This document shows positions 7,812 through 15,662 of a stretch of 64,000 bases of DNA, one piece after another. The stretch is from CAWHYG01 sp963833505 (GTDB lineage: Bacteria; Eisenbacteria; RBG-16-71-46; CAIMUX01). The stretch lies in assembly GCA_963833505.1 (NCBI GenBank), contig CAWHYG010000005.1, positions 640,037 to 704,036 on the forward strand, given 5' to 3'. The notes beneath the pieces are model-generated. The model saw only the letters and a program-made list of their open reading frames with translations. It was not told where the DNA came from and ran no database searches. Every line of letters starts with the position of its first letter. Position 1 is the stretch's first letter. A program made the position numbers and the translations under genes.

Positions 7812-10325
7812 ATGTATGTGACCATTCACGGCCATTTCTATCAGCCGCCCAGGGAAAACCCCTGGACGGGCGAAATCCCGCGCCAGGAAAGCGCCGCGCC
7901 CTACCACGACTGGAACGCCCGGATCACGGACGAATGCTATGGGCCCAACAGCCGCAGCCGGGTGCTGGGCGCCGGCGGCCGGATCACCGCCATCGTGAAC
8001 AACTACGCCCACCTCTCGTTCGACTTCGGGCCGACCCTGCTTTTCGACCTGGAGCGCCGTTTTCCGGCGGTCTATCGCAGGATCCAGGAAGCCGACCGCG
8101 ACAGCCGGGCGCGGCACGGCGGCCACGGAAACGGAATGGCCCAGGCCTACAACCACATGATCCTCCCGCTGGCCAACTCCCTGGACAAGCGAACCCAGGT
8201 GCGCTGGGGGCTCCGGGACTTTGAACACAGATTCGGACGCCCCAGCGAAGGGCTCTGGCTGCCCGAGACGGCTTGCGATCGCGAGACGCTGCAGGTCGTG
8301 GTCGAGGCGGGGGTCCGATTTCTCCTGCTGGCGCCGCATCAGGCGCTTCGCGTGCGGAACCTCGGCGGAACGGCCTGGCAGGACGCGCGGAATGGCGCGA
8401 TCGACACCTCCCGCCCATATCGCTGCCTGGTGACGGATCGGGCCTCCCAGGTGCGGCCGATCGACGTCTTCTTCTATGACGGATCGCTTTCCGTGGCCGT
8501 GTCCTTCGAGCATCTGCTGCGCCGGGCGGAAGGCTTCGTCGAGCGGCTGCATGCCGCCGGTCGCCGTCTCTCCGAGCGCGGCCTGGTGCACGTGGCCACG
8601 GACGGCGAAGTCTACGGCCACCACGAGCCGTTCGGGGACATGTGCCTCGCCTACGTCTTCAAGTCGGAGGGCGCCCGGCGCGGCCTGTGGTTCGTCAACT
8701 ACGGCGAGATGCTCGACCTCAATCCACCTGAGCAGGAGGTCGAGCTCAACTTCACCGACAGCGGCGAAGGAACCGCCTGGTCGTGCGCCCACGGGGTCGG
8801 CCGCTGGGTCCGGGACTGCGGCTGTTCCACCGGCGGGCAGCCGGGCTGGAACCAGCGCTGGCGGACGCCTCTCCGGCGGGGCCTGGACGCGATCCGCGAT
8901 GAGATCCAGAGGGCCTACGCGACGACGGCGGGCCTGCACCTGATCGATCCCTGGGCGGCGCGGGATGACTACATCGAGGTGCTGCTCGATCCGTCCGAGG
9001 GGTCGCGCGGGGCATTTCTCCGCCGCCACCTGCGCGGCTCGGTCGACTCGTCGACCCGGAGGATGATCTGGAGCCTCCTGGAGGCGACCCACCAGGCGCT
9101 GCTGATGTACACGAGCTGCGCCTGGTTCTTCGCGGACATCTCGGGTCTCGAGGTCCAGCAGAATCTGGCCTATGCCGCCCGCGCCATCGAGCTGGCCCAG
9201 CCCTTCCTGACCACGCCGCTCGAGCCGCTGCTGTTGCGCTACCTCGAACAGGCGCGCTCCAATCGCCCGGAGTGGAGGCACGGGGCGCGGGTCTATCGCG
9301 AGCTCGTCCTGTCCCGGAGGTTGGGGCCGGAGCACGCCGCGGCGCGTTCCGCGATCGAGGCCTCCGTCCTCGGGCGATCTCTCAACCGCCGGATTCATCG
9401 GTATGCCATCAAAGGGACGACGGATTGCGCCGGCGACGGCACGGACTGCACCGGCCAGCTCCGGGTGTCCGATCCGGCGGTGGAACAGTCGTGGAGCTGG
9501 GGATTTCGGGTCTCGGGCGGCGCCTTGGGCCGGAAGGAAGTCCAGCTCCAGCCGGCGCTCGACCGGGAAGCGAGCGTCCCGGCGCTTCAGGCGACCTTCC
9601 GCCTCCGTGATTTCGATCGGGACGTGCGCGAGGAGCTGGCCCACTCGGCGCTCCGGCGGAGCCTTCTGGAGGAGGATGACCGGATCCGCGACATCTATGC
9701 CGAAGCCCATGGACCGATCGGACTCCTGCTTGACCTGGAGCTTCCGGTGCCCGAGATTTATCAGGCACTCGGCAAGTACGTCCTGAACCAGCGACTGTGG
9801 GAGATGGCCGGCGCGGTCGGAGACGGACCCGAACACCTTCCGTCCGATTTCTGGACGCAAGCACAGGCAAACCTGGACGAAGCGCGTCTGCTCGGAATCG
9901 ACGCGGATGCCGGACCGCTGGCGGCAAAGCTGTCGGAGAGGATTCAGGCGCTCCTGAACCTCGCGGCGGAGGAGTCGGCGGATCAGGCTTCGCTGGATCG
10001 CGTGGCTGCGGCGTACGCGACGGTGGTGCAGGCGGATCGGCTCAAGCTCCCGTTCCAGAGGGGCGGGTTTGAGGCCGCGACCTACGACCTGGTGCAGCGG
10101 TTCCGACAGGACCTGGCAAAACGGTCCGGCGCGCGCAAGCCGGATGCGGCCCCGGCCGGATCCGCGGATGCCTCCGAGCCTGAGGACGGTCTGGAAGCCC
10201 TCGGGCTTCTGGCGGGCCATGCGAATCTGCAGCTCGATGCGATTCTCCGCGAAGAATCGCCGCCGGCCCGGGAACGGCCGGTTGTGACATCGATGGGAGG
10301 AGTGACACGCGATGCGGAAGGATGA
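7812..10325 (+). CDS. GH57 glycoside hydrolase with DUF3536 (837 aa)
   Basis: This is a glycoside hydrolase family 57 protein of the DUF3536 group, expected to act on alpha-glucan or an oligosaccharide in the cytoplasm; there is no signal peptide. The N-terminus MYVTIHGHFYQPPRENPW is the GH57 motif-1 region. RPSEGLWLPETACDRETL carries the expected nucleophile Glu, and VATDGEVYGHHEPFGD carries the acid/base Asp. The C-terminal half is the DUF3536 helical region. It begins an operon: its last 14 nt overlap the DUF4912 gene, which is followed by a second GH57 gene. Substrate specificity is not readable from sequence. Confidence 0.9.
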   Translation: MYVTIHGHFYQPPRENPWTGEIPRQESAAPYHDWNARITDECYGPNSRSRVLGAGGRITAIVNNYAHLSFDFGPTLLFDLERRFPAVYRRIQEADRDSRARHGGHGNGMAQAYNHMILPLANSLDKRTQVRWGLRDFEHRFGRPSEGLWLPETACDRETLQVVVEAGVRFLLLAPHQALRVRNLGGTAWQDARNGAIDTSRPYRCLVTDRASQVRPIDVFFYDGSLSVAVSFEHLLRRAEGFVERLHAAGRRLSERGLVHVATDGEVYGHHEPFGDMCLAYVFKSEGARRGLWFVNYGEMLDLNPPEQEVELNFTDSGEGTAWSCAHGVGRWVRDCGCSTGGQPGWNQRWRTPLRRGLDAIRDEIQRAYATTAGLHLIDPWAARDDYIEVLLDPSEGSRGAFLRRHLRGSVDSSTRRMIWSLLEATHQALLMYTSCAWFFADISGLEVQQNLAYAARAIELAQPFLTTPLEPLLLRYLEQARSNRPEWRHGARVYRELVLSRRLGPEHAAARSAIEASVLGRSLNRRIHRYAIKGTTDCAGDGTDCTGQLRVSDPAVEQSWSWGFRVSGGALGRKEVQLQPALDREASVPALQATFRLRDFDRDVREELAHSALRRSLLEEDDRIRDIYAEAHGPIGLLLDLELPVPEIYQALGKYVLNQRLWEMAGAVGDGPEHLPSDFWTQAQANLDEARLLGIDADAGPLAAKLSERIQALLNLAAEESADQASLDRVAAAYATVVQADRLKLPFQRGGFEAATYDLVQRFRQDLAKRSGARKPDAAPAGSADASEPEDGLEALGLLAGHANLQLDAILREESPPARERPVVTSMGGVTRDAEG

Positions 10326-13300
10326 CCTCCGCCGAATGACGCGAGCAGAGCTGGTGGAAGTGGCGCGAGGCCTCGACATCAAGGGGCGCACCGGCATGAT
10401 CAAGGACGAGTTGATCGAAGCCATCGCAGCGATCCGCCCGCCGGCTCCGGAGCGCGGCAAGCGGGAGACGGCGTCGAGGGCCCCCTCTACCGCCAGGACC
10501 GAGCCGGCGGAGGAGAAGCCGTCGGGGTCGGCGAAGCGCGGTCCTTCGGCTCGGGCGGAGTCTCCGGCCGCGAGATCCGAGAGCGTCGCGGAGGGAACGC
10601 GGGCGCCGCGGGCCCGCGGAAGGTCGGGACAGAAGACCTCGGCCGGCGTCCCGCCGGAGCCTGCGGCATCTCCAGTGTCGGCTTCAGGCTCGGCTCCGTC
10701 AGGCACAGTCCCGTCAGGCACGTCTCCGTCCGGCGCGTCAGGCACGCCTCCGTCAGGTGCGGTTCCGTCCGGTGCGTCCCCGTCAGGCACAGTCCCGTCA
10801 GGCACGGCTGGATCAGGCACTCGCCCGTCGGGCACGGCCACATCACGCACGGCTCCGTCCGATGCGGTTCCATCCGGCGCCGCAGCGAAGGACGATCCGC
10901 CGAGCGCCCGGAAGGCGCCGGCGGCGGAGCGTCCTCCGTTGGCGCGCCGGCCGTCTCCGGCCGAGCCCAGGGTGGACGACTCACAGATCGCATTGAGGCC
11001 GCTGTCGCCGGGGGCGCCAAGACCGGCGCAACACGCGGCGCCGCCGGGGGGACCGAGGACCGCCGCACCCGCTGCGTCTCCGCATTCGAGAGAACAGACG
11101 CCAGGCGCGCCTCCGGCGCGAGGAGAGGCGTCCCGGACCTCAACCGATCGCGCGTCCACGGCGTCTCCAGCCTCGAACGACCCAGCGTCCACCACACCTC
11201 CGATCCCGAGAGAACCCGTGCCCGGCGCGCCTCAGGCCCCAAGAGATCCCGGCGCGCCACCTCGAGGCTCGCACCAGCCGTCCGAGGAAGAAGACGGCGA
11301 TAGCTGGAACTCGACGGCTCTCGGGCGCGATCCGAACTATGGGCGTTTCCTGAACCCGGGCAGCGCGCTTCCGCGGCGTCCCGTGGATCGGCACCGCCGT
11401 CCCGGCGCTCCGCCTTCCGGCCCCCAATCGCAGTCGCTGGCCGAACGATCCGAGCTGGGTCGCCAGCGCGCTGTCGAACGCTCACAGAGCGCGCGGGATG
11501 AGCTGCGCCGCTCCGGCGATGCCCGCCGCGGCGGCGGCTACCTTCCTCAGTATCGCAGGGTGCGGGATGAGCGCGTCCGGCCTGATCGCGATCGGCCTGA
11601 TCTGGCGCGATCCGATCGGAATCGGCCCGCGGGCGATCTTCCGATCCGCGTGCGGCCCGGAAACCGCGATCTCGATCGTCGGCCGCCGGATCGCGGTCTC
11701 GAACGGCGGTCACCGGACCGTGATCTCGATCGTCGGCCGCCGGATCGCGACCTCGAGCGTCGGTCACCGGACCGCGACCGAAGAGGACTCGACCGGCGCC
11801 ATCCCGGTCGCATTCCGCGATCCGAAGGAACGCCTCAAGGCGATTCAGATTCCCGCGACCGCGGCTTGGGCGACCACCGCCGTCGAACCGGATTCTCGCG
11901 GCCGCCGCAGCCCACCGACCGGCGCGACCTGCCTCCGGTGACAAGTCAGCCGCAGATGCCCGCGCCGCTCGAGATCGGCCCCATCCCCGACCAAGAACTG
12001 CCCGTTCGTCAGGAGTGGGAAGGCCCGGACGCCGGAGAATTCGTGCGGCCGGCCTATGAACCCGAGGTCGTGGATCGCTGCCGCCTGATGGTTCGCGATC
12101 CGCTTTGCATCCATGCCTACTGGGAGATCAAGGAAAGCACCGAGCTTCGCGCGCGGGCCGAGCTGGGCGAGGCCGGGGCGAACGCGCGGCGCGTCCTCCG
12201 CGTGCATGACTTTCCGGCCGGGGAGCAGCCGAGCGAAGCTCTGTCGGGGTTTGTCGACCTCGAGCTGAGCAAGGACGACACGAACCGGTACGTCACGGTA
12301 GGTCCGCCGCAGCGCGGATATCGCGCGGACGTCGGTCTCCTGGCCGCCTCGGGCCTCTACTTTCCCATGACCTCCAGCAACGTCGTGATCACGCCGCCGA
12401 ACGGGCAGAGCGACGTCGAGCGGGACGACTGGGCGGCCAGCCCGGAAGAAGCCGAGCGAATCTCTTCGGAAGGGCTCGTTCCCTCCGGCGGCGAAGGCTT
12501 CGGATCGGATTCGGGCGCCGACCGCTCGGATCGGCCGCCGGGCGGATGGGACGGTCCGGAATCGGACCGTGCGCGCGGGCCCGTCGATCCCGCTGCCGGG
12601 GGGACCGATCCGCCTCGAGTCGGCGGTGACCCTGGTTCCGGCTCGACGGGGCCGGGACCGGCGCCCGGGAATTCCGCGGGCCCCGCGGGGCCCGACGCCG
12701 AGGGAAATCCCAACGAGCAACGCCGCGCCGCTTCGAGCTGGAGCGGCGCGGCTTTTTGGAGCGAGGCCTCGAGCGGCGCCGGACTCCTCGAGGCTTTCAC
12801 AGAAGCGCGGGCGGGAGATTTCGGACCGACTTCCGCCGGAGCCTGGCTGCCCTGGATGCCGGCAGCCGATTGGACGGTCCCGCTTCTCTCCTTGCCGAGC
12901 TCGCCGTTCGGGCGACCGCTCCGAATCCCGCCGGCTCCCGAGCTTCCTCGGGAGATCTCCGGATTTCCGGGCCGTCCGGAATTTCCCGGATTTGCTGCCG
13001 GCGCTTCGATGCCGGCGGCCGCGGCGCCCCCCGTGTCGAAGCTCCCGGCGCCTCCGGCTCCGGAAATGGAGCGGAACGTCTGGGGTCCATTGCCCAGCTC
13101 CGGCTCTCTGGCCGCGCCGCCCGTGGTCGCGCCGCCGGCCGCCGTTCCGGCCGCTTCCGCGGCTCACACTGATGCCGCCGGCGAGGCGCCTCCGGCACCC
13201 GGCCGCGGCCTCTGGTTCACACTCAAGACCGAGCTCATCGTCTACGGCGCGACCGAGCCGGGAGCCACCGTCACCTTGCAGGGAATCCCCGTTCGCGTGC

Positions 13301-13443
13301 GGCCGGACGGAACCTTCTCGGTGCGCATCGAGCTGCCCGACGGCCGGCAGGTTCTGGATACGGTCGCGACCTCGGCCGACGGCCTTGAATCCCGCGTGAT
13401 CACGCCGATCGTGACGCGGACGACCGAGAGCGGCCCGGCCTGA
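10312..13443 (+). CDS. DUF4912 protein with N-terminal Rho-N/SAP-like motif and long low-complexity linkers
   Basis: This 1043-residue protein of unknown biochemical role is known to accompany GH57 branching enzymes. Residues 1-45 (RKDDLRRMTRAELVEVARGL) look like the Rho N-terminal/SAP-type helical motif often fused to DUF4912. The DUF4912 core follows at about residues 570-700, with RCRLMVRDPLCIHAYWEI and RYVTVGPPQRGYRADVGLL. The C-terminal 80 residues (ELIVYGATEPGATVTLQG) look like a small beta-sandwich. In between are very long Pro/Ser/Arg-rich segments, two of which are built from DNA-level repeats. It overlaps the upstream GH57 gene and ends 16 bp before the next one, so a role in the same glucan pathway, perhaps as scaffold or regulator, is inferred. 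Confidence 0.82.
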   Translation: MRKDDLRRMTRAELVEVARGLDIKGRTGMIKDELIEAIAAIRPPAPERGKRETASRAPSTARTEPAEEKPSGSAKRGPSARAESPAARSESVAEGTRAPRARGRSGQKTSAGVPPEPAASPVSASGSAPSGTVPSGTSPSGASGTPPSGAVPSGASPSGTVPSGTAGSGTRPSGTATSRTAPSDAVPSGAAAKDDPPSARKAPAAERPPLARRPSPAEPRVDDSQIALRPLSPGAPRPAQHAAPPGGPRTAAPAASPHSREQTPGAPPARGEASRTSTDRASTASPASNDPASTTPPIPREPVPGAPQAPRDPGAPPRGSHQPSEEEDGDSWNSTALGRDPNYGRFLNPGSALPRRPVDRHRRPGAPPSGPQSQSLAERSELGRQRAVERSQSARDELRRSGDARRGGGYLPQYRRVRDERVRPDRDRPDLARSDRNRPAGDLPIRVRPGNRDLDRRPPDRGLERRSPDRDLDRRPPDRDLERRSPDRDRRGLDRRHPGRIPRSEGTPQGDSDSRDRGLGDHRRRTGFSRPPQPTDRRDLPPVTSQPQMPAPLEIGPIPDQELPVRQEWEGPDAGEFVRPAYEPEVVDRCRLMVRDPLCIHAYWEIKESTELRARAELGEAGANARRVLRVHDFPAGEQPSEALSGFVDLELSKDDTNRYVTVGPPQRGYRADVGLLAASGLYFPMTSSNVVITPPNGQSDVERDDWAASPEEAERISSEGLVPSGGEGFGSDSGADRSDRPPGGWDGPESDRARGPVDPAAGGTDPPRVGGDPGSGSTGPGPAPGNSAGPAGPDAEGNPNEQRRAASSWSGAAFWSEASSGAGLLEAFTEARAGDFGPTSAGAWLPWMPAADWTVPLLSLPSSPFGRPLRIPPAPELPREISGFPGRPEFPGFAAGASMPAAAAPPVSKLPAPPAPEMERNVWGPLPSSGSLAAPPVVAPPAAVPAASAAHTDAAGEAPPAPGRGLWFTLKTELIVYGATEPGATVTLQGIPVRVRPDGTFSVRIELPDGRQVLDTVATSADGLESRVITPIVTRTTESGPA
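10680..10885 (+). repeat. In-frame short repeats encoding SGTxPSG-type sequence
   Basis: Units close to CCGTCAGGCAC recur many times inside the DUF4912 gene and encode runs such as PSGTVPSGTSPSGASGT. Both strands stay open through this stretch, which creates a long spurious antisense frame. Confidence 0.8.
11665..11772 (+). repeat. Four 27-bp in-frame repeats encoding RDLDRRPPD-type nonapeptides
   Basis: Units start at 11665, 11692, 11719 and 11746 and encode alternating RDLDRRPPD and RGLERRSPD/RDLERRSPD. The result is a highly charged Arg/Asp segment in the linker before the DUF4912 core. Confidence 0.85.
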
Positions 13444-13459
13444 GCGGGTTTTCCGGGCC

Positions 13460-15148
13460 ATGGACAATGGATATCTCTGCCTGGTCCTGCATGCCCACCT
13501 TCCGTTCGTCCGCCATCCGGAGTACGACGACTTCCTGGAAGAGGACTGGCTGTTCGAGGCGATCAGCGAGACCTACCTGCCGCTGATCAATCGGTGCGAG
13601 CAGCTTCTCGATGAGGGCGTGCGCTTCCGGCTGACGATTTCGATCACGCCCACGCTCGCCGCGATGCTCGAGGATCCGCTCCTCCGGGAGCGATACGTCC
13701 GCCACGTGTCGCGGCTCTCTGAGCTGTGCGAGCTGGAGATCGAACGGACCCGCTGGCTTCCCGAGATTCACCCTCTGGCCGTCCGGTATCACCGGATCTT
13801 CACGGACTGCCGGGACGCGTTCGTCAACCGCCACCGCTGCGATCTCCTCGCCGCCTTCCGCCGTCTTGAGGACGCCGGGGCGCTCGAGATCATCACGTGC
13901 GGCGCGACCCACGCCTTCCTGCCTCTGATGCTGGAGCGGCGCAACCTCTGGCGAGCGCAGATCCTGACCGCGATCGGCGAGCACGAGCGCCACTTCGGCC
14001 GGCCCCCGCGCGGGATCTGGCTGCCGGAGTGCGGATTCGATCCGGGCGTGGACGCGATCCTCCGGGAGGCGAAACTGGACTTCTTCTTCATGGACGCCCA
14101 CGGCATCTTGAACGCCTCTCCCCGGCCTGCCTTCGGGGTCTACGCTCCCGTCCGCACGCCGCGCGGCGTCGCCGCCCTGGGGCGCGACCTCATCTCTTCG
14201 CGTCAGGTCTGGTGCGCCTGGCTTGGATATCCCGGCGACTTCAACTACCGCGAGTTCTACCGCGACGTCGGATGGGACCTCGAGTTCGACTACCTTCGGC
14301 CCTATCTGCACTCCGACGGGCGCCGCTCCAATCTCGGGATCAAGTACCACCGGATCACCGGGCCCACCGCGGACAAGGCGCCCTACGATTTCGAACGAGC
14401 GCGCGAGAAGGCCCGCGAGCACGCGGAGCATTTCCTGGCGAGCCGCCGCGAGCAGGCGGCGCGGCTCGACCCGGCTCTGGATCGCCCGCCCCTCATCGTC
14501 GCGCCCTACGACGCCGAGCTGTTCGGCCACTGGTGGTACGAAGGGCCGGACTGGCTCGAATTCCTTCTTCGCCGCGCGGCGGAAACCCGGGGAGTCGAGA
14601 CCATCACGCCGTCCGAGTATCTCGAGAGGCATCCCCGGCTTCAGGTGACGCTGCCCAGTTACTCCTCCTGGGGGTTGCGCGGCTATGCCGAGCACTGGCT
14701 GGATCAGTCGAACGACTGGATCTACCCGCTTCTTCATCGCGCGGGCGATGAGATGATCGATCTGGCCAACCGGTTCGCGGCGGAGTCCGCGCCCGTTACA
14801 CCCCGTGCCGCAACCACGGAGGGGGCCGAAGACCTGACTGTGGACAGAGACGGCGCCGCCGCCGCGGCCGGCGAGGCCGGGAATCGGATCGCCCTCAGAG
14901 ATCGGGCGCTCCGCCAGGCCGGCCGTGAGCTTCTCCTGGCCCAAAGCTCGGACTGGGCGTTCATCCTCAAGGCCGGGACTCTCACGGAATACGCCACCCG
15001 ACGGAGCCGCGAGCACATCGAGAACTTCGGGCGATTGCGCGCTGGAATCCTCGGCGAGGCGGTCGACCCTGAGTGGCTGGCCGCCCTGGAATCGCGAAAC
15101 AATCTCTTTCCCAATCTGGACTATCGGGTCTTCGCCGATCGGGACTGA
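13460..15148 (+). CDS. GH57 1,4-alpha-glucan branching enzyme-type protein (DUF1957)
   Basis: This is a GH57 enzyme of the branching-enzyme/DUF1957 type, expected to transfer alpha-1,4-glucan segments to form alpha-1,6 branches in glycogen. The 562-residue protein has YLCLVLHAHLPFVRHPEYDD at the N-terminus, GIWLPECGFDPGVD with the nucleophile Glu, and PYDAELFGHWWYEGPDWL with the acid/base Asp, then the C-terminal helical part ending in NNLFPNLDYR. SSWALILKAGT-like sequence (SSDWAFILKAGT) near the C-terminus is typical of the family. An insert of about 40 residues around 450-490 is Ala/Glu-rich. It is the third gene of the GH57-DUF4912-GH57 cluster. Confidence 0.92.
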   Translation: MDNGYLCLVLHAHLPFVRHPEYDDFLEEDWLFEAISETYLPLINRCEQLLDEGVRFRLTISITPTLAAMLEDPLLRERYVRHVSRLSELCELEIERTRWLPEIHPLAVRYHRIFTDCRDAFVNRHRCDLLAAFRRLEDAGALEIITCGATHAFLPLMLERRNLWRAQILTAIGEHERHFGRPPRGIWLPECGFDPGVDAILREAKLDFFFMDAHGILNASPRPAFGVYAPVRTPRGVAALGRDLISSRQVWCAWLGYPGDFNYREFYRDVGWDLEFDYLRPYLHSDGRRSNLGIKYHRITGPTADKAPYDFERAREKAREHAEHFLASRREQAARLDPALDRPPLIVAPYDAELFGHWWYEGPDWLEFLLRRAAETRGVETITPSEYLERHPRLQVTLPSYSSWGLRGYAEHWLDQSNDWIYPLLHRAGDEMIDLANRFAAESAPVTPRAATTEGAEDLTVDRDGAAAAAGEAGNRIALRDRALRQAGRELLLAQSSDWAFILKAGTLTEYATRRSREHIENFGRLRAGILGEAVDPEWLAALESRNNLFPNLDYRVFADRD

Positions 15149-15662
15149 CGGCGTGGCGGCGCTCCCGCCTGCAGGCCTGGACTTGATCGAAGCCCGGACC
15201 TTCGTCGCCTCAGGTGTTCAGCCTCGCCCAAGACCGGTTCGGCTCGAGAATTGCAAAAGTCGTTCTGCGAGGAATGATCTGCTAGTCGATTCCCGCTGAA
15301 TCGGCGACCGGAAGTTCATCTTGCGACCCCCGCCGGCAGAGGACGGAATTGTGCCGCTGAGGTGCCTGCCCAGGCGATCAGGTGCCTTGTACCGTGGCGC
15401 AGAGGCCTGCCTCATGAACCCGAGTGTAACGAACGTCTGATCGGTTCCGGCGATGATGAGATGCCGCATAATCAAGACTGCCATGCAGTCGCACGGTTCT
15501 CCGGTCTTGCTTCTCCTTGAGGCTCGCGTTATCCTTACACGGGGTTGCGTCCGGAATCCGGGCGAAGGTTCTCGATGGCTGAATCGCAGGTTCCGGCGGC
15601 TGGACGCCCCGAGGTATCGAGAGACCGTGAGATCCTCCAGTGGCGATCGAAAGGGGGATGTG
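15149..15662. other. 514-bp intergenic region upstream of a secreted VCBS protein
   Basis: No gene is seen. A candidate promoter lies inside (listed separately). An in-frame ATG at 15453 would extend the next gene upstream, but it would destroy the signal peptide. Confidence 0.5.
15507..15535 (+). promoter_or_regulatory. Possible promoter of the VCBS protein gene
   Basis: TTGCTT (15507-15512) and TATCCT (15530-15535) are separated by 17 nt. The match to the sigma-70 consensus is only moderate. It would give a leader of about 120 nt before ATG 15663. Confidence 0.35.

Noticed and set aside
7713..11195. 1160-codon open frame on the minus strand
   Set aside because: It is antisense to the GH57 and DUF4912 genes, is made of low-complexity Gly/Pro/Ala/Arg sequence and has no family motif. 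High GC keeps it open.
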